Positions 45,159 to 57,259 are shown, counted from the first letter of the stretch. The stretch is 64,000 nt of DNA from Lysobacter_C viscosus (GCF_046600715.1 NZ_JBJMAV010000006.1:124001-188000); one strand, 5' to 3'. Notes: a model not told the origin generated them from the sequence alone. Made by a program: numbers and translations.

Positions 45159-46595
45159 ATGTTCGATTGGCTGCACGGCCTGTGGCAGGCGTTTGTCTCG
45201 ATCCCGCACCTGTGGATGTACCTGGCGGTGGGATGGATCGCCTACGTCATCGGCCTGGGGGGTTGGATCGTCCTGCAGAAGCGCGAGCCGGCCGCGACGA
45301 TCAGCTGGCTGGTCAGCCTGGCCGCACTGCCGTACCTGGGGTTCCTGATCTACTACGTGTTCGGGCCGCAGCGCATCAAGCGCCAGCGACTCCGGCGCGG
45401 GCGTGCACGCGCGTCGCTGCCGCCGCCACCGGCCGGGCTGGACCCGAGCGCGGAAGCGATCGAACTCGCCCGCGTGGTGCAGTCGACCACGCGGCTGCCG
45501 CCAACCACCGCCACCCGCGTCGACCTGCTGGTGGATGGCGGCGGCAAGTACCCGGCGCTGCTGGAGGCCATTGCCGGCGCGCAGACCCGCATCCACCTGG
45601 AGTACTACATCTACGAGCCGGACCGGACCGGCACCTCGCTGCGCGACGCGCTTGTCGAGCGTGCACGCGCGGGCATCGAGGTACGCCTGCTGCTGGATGC
45701 CATCGGATCGAGCAGGGTCAACCGGCGGTTCCTGGCGCCGCTGGTGGAGGCGGGCGGCGAAGTGGCCTGGTTCCATCCGCTGCGGCTGCGGTGGTTCTGG
45801 AAGCGTCCGTGGCTGAATCTGCGCAGCCACCGCAAGATCGTGGTGATCGACGACGCCATCGGCTTCACCGGCGGGATGAACGTCAGCGACGAACAGGACG
45901 AACGACTCCGCGGCGACGCCTACCGTGACCTTCACCTGCGCCTGGAAGGCCCGGTGGTACGCGAGCTGCAGCTGGTCTTCATCGAAGACTGGATCTACGC
46001 CACCGGACAGCCGCCGCTGGCCATGCCGGACGGGCCCGGGACGCCGGGTGGCATCGCCACGCAGGTGGTGGTGTCCGGGCCTGATTCGGCCTGGGAGGCC
46101 ATCCATCGGGTTCACGTCAGTGCGATCCACGCGGCGCATCGCCGGGTGTGGCTGGTCACGCCCTATTTCGTCCCGGGCGAGGCGGCGCGCATGGCGCTGA
46201 CATCGGCGGCGCTGGGCGGGCTCGATGTCCGCCTGCTGGTGCCCAAGCTCAGCGACAGCCGGCTGGTGACGTTCGCCGCACGCTCCTACTTCGACGAGTT
46301 GCTGGCGGCGGGCGTCGCCATCTACGAGTACGGCCCGCGCCTGCTGCACACCAAGGCGCTGCTGTGCGACGACGACTTCGCCATGGTCGGCAGCGCCAAT
46401 TTCGACCACCGCAGTTTCCGGCTCAACTTCGAGGTGTCGGTGATGTTCGCCGATGCCCAGCTATCGGCCCGCCTGGCCGAGCTGATCGAGGGCGAATGCG
46501 CCGACTGCGTGCGCGTGCAGGACCACCGCGCGCGTCCGCTGTGGCGTGAACGCCTGCCCGAGGCGCTGGCGCGGTTGGTGTCGCCGTTGCTCTGA
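45159..46595 (+). CDS. cls: Cardiolipin synthase (PLD family)
   Basis: Cls joins two phosphatidylglycerols to cardiolipin at the inner membrane. The 478-residue protein has two N-terminal membrane helices (about 18-38 and 48-70) and two phospholipase D HKD motifs: SHRKIVVIDDAIGFTGGMN near 222 and LHTKALLCDDDFAMVGSANF near 395. Both motifs have the catalytic His, Lys and Asp. ATG 45159 (MFDWLHGL) is preceded by GGGGA at a good distance; an ATG nine codons upstream is less likely. Confidence 0.93.
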   Translation: MFDWLHGLWQAFVSIPHLWMYLAVGWIAYVIGLGGWIVLQKREPAATISWLVSLAALPYLGFLIYYVFGPQRIKRQRLRRGRARASLPPPPAGLDPSAEAIELARVVQSTTRLPPTTATRVDLLVDGGGKYPALLEAIAGAQTRIHLEYYIYEPDRTGTSLRDALVERARAGIEVRLLLDAIGSSRVNRRFLAPLVEAGGEVAWFHPLRLRWFWKRPWLNLRSHRKIVVIDDAIGFTGGMNVSDEQDERLRGDAYRDLHLRLEGPVVRELQLVFIEDWIYATGQPPLAMPDGPGTPGGIATQVVVSGPDSAWEAIHRVHVSAIHAAHRRVWLVTPYFVPGEAARMALTSAALGGLDVRLLVPKLSDSRLVTFAARSYFDELLAAGVAIYEYGPRLLHTKALLCDDDFAMVGSANFDHRSFRLNFEVSVMFADAQLSARLAELIEGECADCVRVQDHRARPLWRERLPEALARLVSPLL

Positions 46596-46669
46596 TCCGC
46601 GCACAAAAGGGGCTTGAGGCGACCGGCCGGGCGGCTAAACTGGCGCGGTCCTTACGGGGGAGTCCGCCC

Positions 46670-46930
46670 ATGTGGCCCTGGTTGTTCCTGTTGCTTGGCG
46701 TCGCCGCCCTGGTCATCGCGTTCAAGACCACGTCAGTCGGGGTCCTGGTGCTGTGCCTGGTCGCCGCTCTGGTGCTGCTGTCGGCGTGGATGGTGGGCTG
46801 GCTTTCGCAGCGCGTGGGCAGCCGCACGCGCGACGAGTCGCAGTTGGTCGATCCGGTCGAGTTGCACCGCCTGCGCGAGCAGGCGCAGGTGCGTCGCGAG
46901 CACTCGGCGCGCCCCGACGGCGAATCGTGA
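46670..46930 (+). CDS. Small membrane protein
   Basis: The protein of 86 residues has two adjacent hydrophobic segments (about 3-18 and 23-45) followed by a charged Arg/Glu-rich cytoplasmic tail. It starts at ATG 46670 after GGGGGAG, a strong ribosome site. It lies between cls and pdxJ on the same strand. The function is unknown; it resembles conserved small inner-membrane proteins found near pdxJ in related genomes, from memory. Confidence 0.65.
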   Translation: MWPWLFLLLGVAALVIAFKTTSVGVLVLCLVAALVLLSAWMVGWLSQRVGSRTRDESQLVDPVELHRLREQAQVRREHSARPDGES

Positions 46931-46967
46931 GCGCGGTGCCCACCGCATCCCCTGCGGGACCCGCGGA

Positions 46968-47777
46968 GTGACCCGGCTCAGCGTCAACGTCAACAAGGTG
47001 GCGGTGCTGCGCAACTCGCGCGGCGGGCGTGACCCGGACGTGGTCGCCGCCGCAGTGGCATGCCTGGACGCGGGGGCGCACGGTATCACCGTACACCCGC
47101 GCCCGGATGCCCGGCACATCCGCACCGATGACGTGATGGCGCTGGCAGGACTCACCGGCCAGCGCGGTGTCGAGTTCAACCTCGAAGGCAATCCGTTCGC
47201 GCCGCCGCGGCCCGGCTACCCGGGCTTCATCGCGCTATGCGAGGCGGCGCGTCCCGCGCAGGCCACGCTGGTGCCCGATGGCGACGCACAACTGACCTCG
47301 GACCACGGCTTCGATTTCGAGCGAGACGCCGATCGCCTTCAGCCCTTGATCGAGACGCTGCGCGCAATCGGGTGCCGGGTCAGCGTGTTCGCCGACGCGC
47401 CCCTGGATCCCCACGTGGCGGCGACCCAGGCCGCGGCCGCGGCGCGCAGTGGCGCCCAGCGCATCGAGTTGTACACCGGGCCCTATGCCGAGGCGGCGGC
47501 CCACGGCGGTAAGCAGGCGGCATCGGTGCGTGCGCGGTTCGCCGCCATGGCGCTGGCGGCGCAGTCCAACGGCCTGGGCGTCAACGCGGGCCATGACCTG
47601 TCGCAGGCCAACCTGGCCGCGTTCCTTGCCGGCGTTCCGGGGGTGCTGGAAGTTTCGATCGGGCACGCGCTGATCAGCGAGGCGCTGCACGCCGGTCTTG
47701 CGGCAACCGTACGGGCCTATCGGGCATTGGTCGATGCCCAAGCGCAGGGGCGAGCACCGGGGAGCGGCCCCGCCTGA
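46968..47777 (+). CDS. pdxJ: Pyridoxine 5'-phosphate synthase
   Basis: PdxJ condenses 1-deoxyxylulose 5-phosphate with 3-amino-2-oxopropyl phosphate to make pyridoxine 5'-phosphate (vitamin B6). The protein of 269 residues, close to the family length (about 245), has the starting block LSVNVNKVAVLRNSRGG, AGAHGITVHPRPDARHIR, VEFNLEGNP, TLVPD and NAGHDLSQANL. The start is GTG 46968, the only start that brings the protein into register. It lies 37 bp after the small membrane protein gene and ends facing the exbD terminator. Confidence 0.95.
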   Translation: MTRLSVNVNKVAVLRNSRGGRDPDVVAAAVACLDAGAHGITVHPRPDARHIRTDDVMALAGLTGQRGVEFNLEGNPFAPPRPGYPGFIALCEAARPAQATLVPDGDAQLTSDHGFDFERDADRLQPLIETLRAIGCRVSVFADAPLDPHVAATQAAAAARSGAQRIELYTGPYAEAAAHGGKQAASVRARFAAMALAAQSNGLGVNAGHDLSQANLAAFLAGVPGVLEVSIGHALISEALHAGLAATVRAYRALVDAQAQGRAPGSGPA

Positions 47778-47806
47778 CCATCGGGTTCGTTGAACCCTGC
47801 CGCGAG

Positions 47807-47835
47807 ACAAAAAAACGCCGCCCGGAGGCGGCGTT
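47807..47835 (-). terminator. Intrinsic terminator of the tonB-exb operon
   Basis: A perfect 9-bp stem AACGCCGCC/GGCGGCGTT with a 4-nt loop (47814-47835) is preceded on the plus strand by an A run (47809-47815), which reads as a T run on the minus strand. It lies 32 bp past the second exbD stop and between convergent operons. Confidence 0.9.
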
Positions 47836-47866
47836 GAAAATTGAAGCAGGTAAGCGGTCGTTCGGA

Positions 47867-48280
47867 TCAGTTCTGGACGAAGCCGATCTTTTCCATCTGT
47901 GCGTTCTTGGCGTGGGCCAGTACGCGTGCCAGGGTGCCGTAATCGGCATCGGCATTGGTGTCGATTTCCAGCGTGGGTTGGTTGGTCGGGTCAGCCTGCA
48001 CCGCCTCGCGCATCAGGGTTGGCAGGACCGACAGCGGCTGCGGGCTGTCGTTCCAGAACACCTGGCCGCCCGCATCGATCCGCAGCCGGACCGGCGGCGG
48101 CGGGTTGTTGTTGACGGGCGGGGGGATGACGGTCGGCTGCGGCAGCGTGACATCGATCGGGTAGGTCTGGATCGGCGCGGTCACCATGAAGATGATCAGC
48201 AGCACCAGCATCACGTCCACGAGGGGCGTGACGTTGATGTCGGACATTGCGCCGCCGCTGGAGTCGCTAGTAAAAGCCAT
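47867..48280 (-). CDS. exbD: ExbD/TolR-family biopolymer transport protein (second copy)
   Basis: ExbD works with ExbB to use the proton gradient to energise TonB. The 137-residue protein has the family N-terminus DINVTPLVDVMLVLLIIFMV (about 14-33), whose Asp in the membrane helix is the proton-carrying residue. A periplasmic domain with a Pro-rich stretch follows. It is 17 bp after the first exbD gene in the same operon. It differs from its neighbour enough to be a diverged paralogue. Confidence 0.93.
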   Translation of the reverse strand: MAFTSDSSGGAMSDINVTPLVDVMLVLLIIFMVTAPIQTYPIDVTLPQPTVIPPPVNNNPPPPVRLRIDAGGQVFWNDSPQPLSVLPTLMREAVQADPTNQPTLEIDTNADADYGTLARVLAHAKNAQMEKIGFVQN

Positions 48281-48297
48281 TTCGTTACTCCGTTCCT

Positions 48298-48717
48298 TTA
48301 CTGTCGCTGCGGGGTGGCAACGAAGCCGACCTTGCGCATGCCCTGTGACTGGGCCGTCTGCACGACTTCCTGGACGATCCGGTACTTGGTCGTCTGGTCG
48401 CCACGCACGTTGATCTGCGGCTGCGGCGTCTTCTGGGCTTCCACCGACAGGCGGCTCTCCAGCAGGGCCTTGGAGATCGGCTCGTCATCCCAGTACAGCG
48501 TGCCGTCCTGCAACACGGCCAACGTGATCGGGGTGACCTCGACCTTGCCTTCCTTGTTGTCCAGGTCGGCCTCGGGCAGGTTCACCTTGATCTTGTGGGT
48601 CATCAGGGGCGCGGTGATCATGAAGATGATCAGCAGCACCAGCATCACGTCCACCAGGGGCGTGACGTTGATCGAGGCCATTGGCCCGCCGCTGTCATTT
48701 CCGGAACTGAAAGCCAT
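48298..48717 (-). CDS. exbD: ExbD/TolR-family biopolymer transport protein (first copy)
   Basis: The 139-residue protein has the same membrane signature as its neighbour (SINVTPLVDVMLVLLIIFMI, key Asp near 22). Its periplasmic part differs: INVRGDQTTKYRIVQEVVQT in place of DTNADADYGTLARVLAHAKN. Tandem exbD genes after exbB are a hallmark of Xanthomonas TonB loci. It lies 39 bp after exbB. Confidence 0.95.
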   Translation of the reverse strand: MAFSSGNDSGGPMASINVTPLVDVMLVLLIIFMITAPLMTHKIKVNLPEADLDNKEGKVEVTPITLAVLQDGTLYWDDEPISKALLESRLSVEAQKTPQPQINVRGDQTTKYRIVQEVVQTAQSQGMRKVGFVATPQRQ

Positions 48718-48756
48718 GTCTGAACTCCAACGAGGCGTGGTTGACGACGTCGCCGA

Positions 48757-49509
48757 TCAGCGCTTGACCGGCACTTCGCCGACGCGAGCACCCGTGGCGA
48801 AGAAGTCGTGCAGGTCGTGCGCGAAGGTGTCGAACTTGGCGTAGGTGTTGCGGTTGATGCGCACGAAGAAGTTGTACGCCAGCACCGCCGGGATCGCGAC
48901 GAACAGACCGATCGCGGTCATGATCAGCGCCTCGCCGACCGGACCTGCCACCGCCTGCATCGAGGCGTCGCCCGACAGGCCGATGCGGATCAGGGCGTGG
49001 TAGATGCCCCACACCGTACCCAGCAGACCCACGAACGGCGCGGTCGCACCGACCGAGGCGAGCAGGGTCATGCCGCTTTCCAGCCGCGAGCTCTCGCGGG
49101 TCACGGCCTGGCGCAGGGCGCGGTCCACGAATTCGGAACGGTTGAGCGACTCGACCAGGCGCGAACCTTCATGGCGCTGGTGGTGCGAGGCGGCCTGGGC
49201 GGCATCGAGGGCGATCTTGGAGAACGGCTCGCTGCGCGGCTGCTCTTCCATGTAGCGGATCGCGTCCTGCGCGTTCGGGGTTTCCCAGAACGTGCTGATC
49301 ACGCGATCGGAACTACGACGCAGACGCATGTTGCGTACCACGTTGAAGATCATCCAGTACACCGACATGGCCGACATGACCACGAGGGTGGTGAATACGA
49401 TCCAGGCCACCAGATCGAAGTTCTGGATCATGTGGCCGAAGCTCATCTGCTGGAGGGCTTCGGCGTTGTTGGCCCCGGCAGTCGCGGCGTTGGTGGTTTC
49501 CTGAAGCAT
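48757..49509 (-). CDS. exbB: ExbB/MotA/TolQ proton channel protein
   Basis: ExbB forms the proton-channel scaffold of the TonB machine in the inner membrane. The 250-residue protein has three membrane helices. TM1 is near residues 30-55, and the conserved block LLASVGATAPFVGLLGTVWG near 146-165 with IAIPAVLAYNFF-like VAIPAVLAYNFFVRINRNTY forms TM2/TM3. A ribosome site AAAAGG precedes ATG 49509. It lies 76 bp downstream of tonB. Confidence 0.95.
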   Translation of the reverse strand: MLQETTNAATAGANNAEALQQMSFGHMIQNFDLVAWIVFTTLVVMSAMSVYWMIFNVVRNMRLRRSSDRVISTFWETPNAQDAIRYMEEQPRSEPFSKIALDAAQAASHHQRHEGSRLVESLNRSEFVDRALRQAVTRESSRLESGMTLLASVGATAPFVGLLGTVWGIYHALIRIGLSGDASMQAVAGPVGEALIMTAIGLFVAIPAVLAYNFFVRINRNTYAKFDTFAHDLHDFFATGARVGEVPVKR

Positions 49510-49585
49510 GACGCTTACCTTTTATTAGATATGGCGTGGATAGGAGGAGCGGTTGCGGGTTGCGTTAACTGTCGCGTGCGCCCGA

Positions 49586-50263
<678 letters not shown>

Positions 50264-50357
50264 GCGCCGTAAGCTCGGGAGGGGTTTCCGGACGCCTGGG
50301 CGCCGCGGGACTTCAAGAGGATCCCCGTAACCGTTTCCGGCGACGGGAACCTCCTAG

Positions 50358-50386
50358 CATATACCAAACAGTACCCGTGGTTCCAA
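50358..50386 (-). promoter_or_regulatory. Sigma-70-type promoter of tonB
   Basis: On the minus strand TTGGAA (50386-50381) and TATATG (50363-50358) are separated by exactly 17 bp, about 95 bp upstream of the tonB start. No Fur box is recognised around it. Confidence 0.6.
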
Positions 50387-50414
50387 GTACGTTCAGGCCA
50401 TCCGCTTGGCCGGG

Positions 50415-51638
50415 TCAGTTGCCCGGTAGCGCAATGATCTGGTCGGCCTCGTCCGGGCGCTCCAGCCCTTTCGCCTTTGCCTGGCGTGCGGCCTCCTTGG
50501 CCTCGGTGATCCGTTCTTCCTGCCACAACACCTTGGCCAGGTTCAGGTACGTCGCCCCGTTGTCATCGAGCGGCGCCGCCTTCCGGTAGGCCTCGATCGC
50601 CGGCGCGGTCTGGTCGGAGAAGTAGTACGCCTGCGCCTGTGCAAGGTACGTCTGGAAGTCTCCCTTCAGTATCCCCTTCTGCAGCCCTTCGTTGATGACC
50701 TCGGCGGCGTTCTTTTCCTTGCCTTCGAGGTTGAGGTAGAGCGCGTACAGCTGGCGATATTCGCGGTCTTCGCTGAGCTGGCCCGCCGCGCGCAGCTTCT
50801 CCAGGACGCCAGCGGCCTTATCCATCTGGTCTGCCTGCTGGTAGGCGGCGGCGAGATTGAGCTGGGCGCGCTTGTCGTTGGGGTTCTGAGAGCCGATCTT
50901 CTCGGCAATGGCCGAGGCTTCGGCCTCCTGGCCGGTTTCGGAATACACCGCCATGAGGAGCTGGAGCCAATCGGCGCGTGGATCCGGGGAGGAATCGACG
51001 GCCTGCTTCAGGATCTGGACCGCCTCGGGGTAGCGCTCCATGCGGTACAGCGCGTTGCCCTTGAGGACCAGATGCTCGGGCTGCGAGCTGGCGGACAGGT
51101 CCAGGAACGTGTCCAAGGTCTTGAGCGATTCGGCGTACATCTCCTCCTGGAGCTGGAGCTGGGCCAGCATCAACATCGCACCGAAGTGACCGTTGTTGTC
51201 GAGTCCGTCGAAGTCGATCGCTTGTTGCAGGTAGGCCATCGCGCCGGCCATGTCGTCGGCGTCATAGGCGGCCTGGGCTGCCAGCTGGGCGGCAAAGGCG
51301 CGGTCATATTCGTTTGAGCGCTCGCTCGCGATGATCTCCTCGGCGGCAGCGCGTGCCTCGGCGCCCTTGTCCTCATCATAGAGGTCGACCATCTTCTGCA
51401 GCTTCGGGGACATCCGCGCGGATGCCTTTACCTTGCTGGGCTGGCGCTTCGCATTGGGATACGTTTCCGCGGCGACGTCCTGCTTGTTCTCGGCTGCCTC
51501 GGCGGCTCTGCGCTCGCGTTCCTGCTTGACGCGGTCGGCGGCGGACTGCGCATGCACCTGGGTGACGCTTCCCAAAAGGAGCGCCGCGCCAATAGCGCTG
51601 GCAAGCAGGGTGCGGTACCTCGAACTGGCCTGGGTCAT
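50415..51638 (-). CDS. TPR-repeat periplasmic protein of the TonB locus
   Basis: The 407-residue protein has a signal peptide (residues 1-30, ending VHA), a charged linker, and about seven TPR-like helical repeats. Examples are DRAFAAQLAAQAAYDADDMA, HLVLKGNALYRMERYPEAVQ, RAQLNLAAAYQQADQMDKAA and ATYLNLAKVLWQEERITEAK. It sits directly upstream of tonB on the same strand. TPR proteins at this place are conserved in xanthomonads and have been called putative TonB-system components; a direct role is inferred from position only. Confidence 0.85.
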   Translation of the reverse strand: MTQASSRYRTLLASAIGAALLLGSVTQVHAQSAADRVKQERERRAAEAAENKQDVAAETYPNAKRQPSKVKASARMSPKLQKMVDLYDEDKGAEARAAAEEIIASERSNEYDRAFAAQLAAQAAYDADDMAGAMAYLQQAIDFDGLDNNGHFGAMLMLAQLQLQEEMYAESLKTLDTFLDLSASSQPEHLVLKGNALYRMERYPEAVQILKQAVDSSPDPRADWLQLLMAVYSETGQEAEASAIAEKIGSQNPNDKRAQLNLAAAYQQADQMDKAAGVLEKLRAAGQLSEDREYRQLYALYLNLEGKEKNAAEVINEGLQKGILKGDFQTYLAQAQAYYFSDQTAPAIEAYRKAAPLDDNGATYLNLAKVLWQEERITEAKEAARQAKAKGLERPDEADQIIALPGN

Positions 51639-51765
51639 CTGGTCTGCCTCTGGGAATGCGTGTGCACTATCCGCGTCGCCGGGCGGTTGCCTGGACGGCG
51701 GCGGGATCGGCCGGCCACGCTACCAGAAACCCGGTTCCCGGCGATAGCGCGGCCGCGCCTTCCAT

Positions 51766-52572
51766 TCATCCGCAGCTGGGACGACGGCCGGCGGCCTTGG
51801 CCTGCTGGTAGACCGTTGCCAGGCTGCCCGCCCGCTGGCGCAGTTCCTGGATGCGGGATTGGGGATCGGGGTGGGTCGACAGCCATTGCGGCTGGCGACT
51901 GCCCTTGCTGGCGGCAATCATGTTCTGCCAGAGGTTGACCGCCTCGGCGGGGTCGAACCCCGCTTGCGCCATCAGCCGCTGCCCTACCACATCGGCTTCC
52001 ATCTCCTGCGTGCGGTTGTTGGGCAGAAGGAAGCCGGCCTGCACCGCCGCGCCGCCCAGCTGGCCGGTTGCGTTCGCCGCCCCCTGGCCGTACTGGGACC
52101 CGACCAGCGCACCGAGGATGCCGAGCCCCGCCTGCGCGCCCATCTGGCGGGTGATCCGCTCATCGTGGTGGCGCGAAACGACGTGGCCGATTTCGTGGGC
52201 GATCACGCCCGCCATCTGGTCCTGGTTGCGGGCAACCTTGAAGATGCCGGTGAACAGGCCGACCTTGCCGCCCGGCAGGGCGAAGGCATTGGGCGAGTCG
52301 TCGACGAACAGAGCGGTTTCCCAGTTCGACTGCCAGTTGGCGGGCAGTTCTCGGGTCACGGCATTGACCACGCATCGAACGTAGTTGTTCTGCGATGCGT
52401 TGCTGCTCTGACGGTTCTGTGCCTTGGCCTGTGCAAACGCCTGGGCGCCCATCTGGTTGAGCTGCTGTTGGGAGACGGCGCCCACCTGTTGGGTGCGTCC
52501 GGTGGGGGACGTGGCGGTGGCGCAGGCGGTGACGGCGGCGGCGATGGCCAAGCCGAGGAGCAGGGGCTTCAT
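51766..52572 (-). CDS. M48-family metalloprotease (lipoprotein)
   Basis: The 268-residue protein has a lipoprotein-like signal (AAVTAC, Cys about 17) and the M48 zinc motif VIAHEIGHVVSRHHDE near 123-138, where HExxH is HEIGH. The third ligand Glu lies in QEMEADVVGQRLMAQAGFDP. It resembles the periplasmic LoiP/YcaL type. An AGGA site precedes ATG 52572. Its likely role is quality control of outer-membrane proteins, inferred from the family. Confidence 0.9.
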   Translation of the reverse strand: MKPLLLGLAIAAAVTACATATSPTGRTQQVGAVSQQQLNQMGAQAFAQAKAQNRQSSNASQNNYVRCVVNAVTRELPANWQSNWETALFVDDSPNAFALPGGKVGLFTGIFKVARNQDQMAGVIAHEIGHVVSRHHDERITRQMGAQAGLGILGALVGSQYGQGAANATGQLGGAAVQAGFLLPNNRTQEMEADVVGQRLMAQAGFDPAEAVNLWQNMIAASKGSRQPQWLSTHPDPQSRIQELRQRAGSLATVYQQAKAAGRRPSCG

Positions 52573-52662
52573 GGGCGGGAGTCCTGGATCGGGGAGGTCT
52601 CCCGTTGTAGAGGCGCCCGGGTCAAAGACCCGTCAATTCAGCAATGGCGACTGCGACCCCAT

Positions 52663-53478
52663 TCAGGCCGCACCGGTGAGCAGCACGCTGGCGGCAAGCA
52701 GGTTGTTGGTCGCATGGGCGGCGATGGGGGCCCACAGCGTGCCGGTCCTCCAGTAGACCCACGCAAATGCCGCTCCCATGCCGCCGTACACCAGCAGCAG
52801 CATGGCCAGCGCCGGCCATGTGTTGTCACTGACGCCGGGGACCTCGTGGACGAATGCGAAAACCGCGCTGCTGAGCACCAGGCCGAGCACCGGCCGGCCC
52901 GCCCGCCAGAGGCGGCCGAACAGCACCCGGCGGAACAGCAGCTCTTCGTAGGCCGGTGCCAGCAGGCCTACCACCAGCAGCACCATCACCGGCCGACCCG
53001 CCAGTACCTCGAGGTAGGCCAGGTTCGTCGGGGCCGGCTCCACGCCCAACAGGCGGCCCGACCAAGCAATGGCAGCGCTGAGGAAGAAAACGGCCAGGCC
53101 CGTACCGATCGCAGTAAACCAGCTGGATCGCTGGCGCATTGCATTGAGGGATCCACGCCGCTCGACAGCGCCTGCCGGCCCCTGCCAGTAATAGGTGACG
53201 ATCGCTGCGGCAGCCATCGCGCCGATCCCGATCCACAACTGCACCAGCAGGCCCGGCATTGACGGGGCGGCCGCGGGTTGAGGCCCGCGCGGCGCGCCGG
53301 GCGTGTTGATGATCGCGTCGAACAGCCCCCAGGCGAATACCGACAGCAGGCCGACGACCAGCAACGTGGTGGCCGCTATCACCGTATCCAGGATGAAGGC
53401 TCCGACCGGCCGCGGCCATCGTTGCCGGGCAGCCGCCGCGACCGGGTTCGCCCCGTGCGGTGTGGGTGCAGCGTCCAT
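52663..53478 (-). CDS. CPBP-family intramembrane metalloprotease
   Basis: The 271-residue multi-pass membrane protein has the CPBP (Abi/CAAX-protease-like) motifs. EE is in PAYEELLFRRVLFGRLWR near 175-192, and the downstream His in FAFVHEVPG near 210. About seven hydrophobic helices are visible. It follows gyrB by 17 bp on the same strand, with a GGAG site before ATG 53478, so it may be co-transcribed. The substrate is unknown; the family includes prenyl-protein and immunity-type proteases. Confidence 0.85.
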   Translation of the reverse strand: MDAAPTPHGANPVAAAARQRWPRPVGAFILDTVIAATTLLVVGLLSVFAWGLFDAIINTPGAPRGPQPAAAPSMPGLLVQLWIGIGAMAAAAIVTYYWQGPAGAVERRGSLNAMRQRSSWFTAIGTGLAVFFLSAAIAWSGRLLGVEPAPTNLAYLEVLAGRPVMVLLVVGLLAPAYEELLFRRVLFGRLWRAGRPVLGLVLSSAVFAFVHEVPGVSDNTWPALAMLLLVYGGMGAAFAWVYWRTGTLWAPIAAHATNNLLAASVLLTGAA

Positions 53479-53495
53479 GCGTTGCTCCGAACCGG

Positions 53496-55964
<2,469 letters not shown>

Positions 55965-56019
55965 TGTGCAGCGGGCTCCGTGACACCGCGGCGTGGCGCG
56001 GCGGCGGCGAGACACATTA

Positions 56020-56048
56020 GCTATATGTCTTGCCAGTATAGCAGCCAA
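56020..56048 (-). promoter_or_regulatory. Candidate gyrB promoter
   Basis: On the minus strand TTGGCT (56048-56043) and TATAGC (56025-56020) are 17 bp apart, about 55 bp before the gyrB start. A second -10-like TATACT (56040-56035) overlaps the spacer, so two overlapping promoters are possible. The local AT-rich island is notable in this GC-rich region. Confidence 0.5.
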
Positions 56049-56077
56049 GGGGTGGGTCCCCAGCCGGTAGCGTTACC

Positions 56078-57190
56078 TCAAGCGCGCCGCGGCACCCCAT
56101 GTTCCACGTGGAACACAGCGGCCATCCGACCGGCCTCGCCCAGTCCTGCGGGCGCATCTGTTCCGGTGATCAGGACCTGTGCCTTCCAGTCATCGAGCCT
56201 CTCGAGCACCCGCCGCTGGTGCGCGCGATCCAGCTCCGAGGCCAGGTCGTCCAGCGCCACCACAGGCCACTGCCGGCGCTGCACCGCCTGGTGTTCCCCC
56301 TGGCCCAGGATCGCCGCCAGTGCAGTCAGCTTGGCCTGGCCGCGCGACAGTGCCTCACGCCCGGGCAATGAGTCGAAGTCGACACGCCAGTCGGCCCGGT
56401 GCGGGCCCACCGAGGTGTGACCTGCTGCCATGTCGCGCTCGCGCGCGAGCAACAGGGCGTCGTCCAGCGACGTGGCGTCGCGTCGCCACCCGGGTTGGTA
56501 GGACAACTCGATGGCGCCCAGCGCGGGTGCCCATTCTCGCAACAAAGGTTGGATATGAGCCTGCAGCGAGGCCAGGTAGACCTCGCGGTGGCGGGTGACG
56601 AGATCGCCAGCATCTGCCATCTCGCGCTCCCACGCACCCAACTCGTCAGCGCCCCCGCGCCGCTTGAGCAATGCATTGCGCTGCTTGTGTGCTCGCGCAT
56701 AACGCCTCCAGGCCGGCAGGAAGCCATGTTCCACGTGGAACAACCCCCAATCCAGGAAACGACGCCTGTGTTCACCGGATCCGGTAATCAACGCGTGGCT
56801 TCCGGGCTCGAAGGTGACCACCGCCAACGCCGCACACAGGTCACCCAGTTGCGTGACATCGCGACCGTCCAGTCGCCCGGTCCAGTCACTGCCCGTATGT
56901 CGTAGACCAGCACGCCGGAGCTTCCTGGCACCGTCCTGTTGCTGGTCTGGGGTCGGGGGCTCGTCCTCCCACTCGACGAACACTTCCAGTGCGGTTTCTC
57001 CGCTGCGGATAAGGCCGTCGCGCACCCGCCCCCTGAAGCTGCGTCCGTAGGCCATGAGGTGCAGGGCTTCGAGCAAGCTGGTTTTGCCCGCGCCGTTCCC
57101 ACCCAGGATGAGGTTCAGCCCGGAGGCCGGCTCGATTTCGACCGTATCAAAGCGGCGAAGCTGGCGGGCCTGTAAGCGCAGGACTCTCAT
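56078..57190 (-). CDS. recF: DNA replication and repair protein RecF
   Basis: RecF helps load RecA at gaps through RecFOR. The 370-residue SMC-like ATPase has Walker A LGGNGAGKTSLLEALHL near 32-46, the block AYGRSFRG, and the C-terminal signature LSRGQAKLTALAAILGQGEH with Walker B VVALDDLASELD. The start ATG 57190 gives MRVLRLQARQLRRF. The gene contains two perfect parS palindromes (56100-56115 and 56727-56742) that force the residues FHVEH twice, near 156 and at the C-terminus. Confidence 0.96.
   Translation of the reverse strand: MRVLRLQARQLRRFDTVEIEPASGLNLILGGNGAGKTSLLEALHLMAYGRSFRGRVRDGLIRSGETALEVFVEWEDEPPTPDQQQDGARKLRRAGLRHTGSDWTGRLDGRDVTQLGDLCAALAVVTFEPGSHALITGSGEHRRRFLDWGLFHVEHGFLPAWRRYARAHKQRNALLKRRGGADELGAWEREMADAGDLVTRHREVYLASLQAHIQPLLREWAPALGAIELSYQPGWRRDATSLDDALLLARERDMAAGHTSVGPHRADWRVDFDSLPGREALSRGQAKLTALAAILGQGEHQAVQRRQWPVVALDDLASELDRAHQRRVLERLDDWKAQVLITGTDAPAGLGEAGRMAAVFHVEHGVPRRA
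56100..56115. promoter_or_regulatory. parS site 1 (ParB-binding palindrome)
   Basis: TGTTCCACGTGGAACA is a perfect 16-bp palindrome and matches the parS consensus used by pseudomonads and xanthomonads for ParB loading. It lies in the last codons of recF. Confidence 0.9.
56727..56742. promoter_or_regulatory. parS site 2 (ParB-binding palindrome)
   Basis: A second exact copy of TGTTCCACGTGGAACA lies inside the middle of the recF coding sequence, 627 bp from site 1. Confidence 0.9.
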
Positions 57191-57223
57191 GGACGGGATT
57201 TCGGCGCAGTGCACTGAATGCGA

Positions 57224-57248
57224 ACACGCCCGGGCAAGCCGGGCGTGT
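57224..57248. other. Strong hairpin between dnaN and recF
   Basis: ACACGCCCGG and CCGGGCGTGT form a perfect 10-bp stem with a 5-nt loop, between parS site 3 and the recF start. There is no T run after it on the minus strand, so it is more likely an attenuator or mRNA-processing structure than a full terminator. Confidence 0.6.
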
Positions 57249-57259
57249 GAGGTGCTGCG

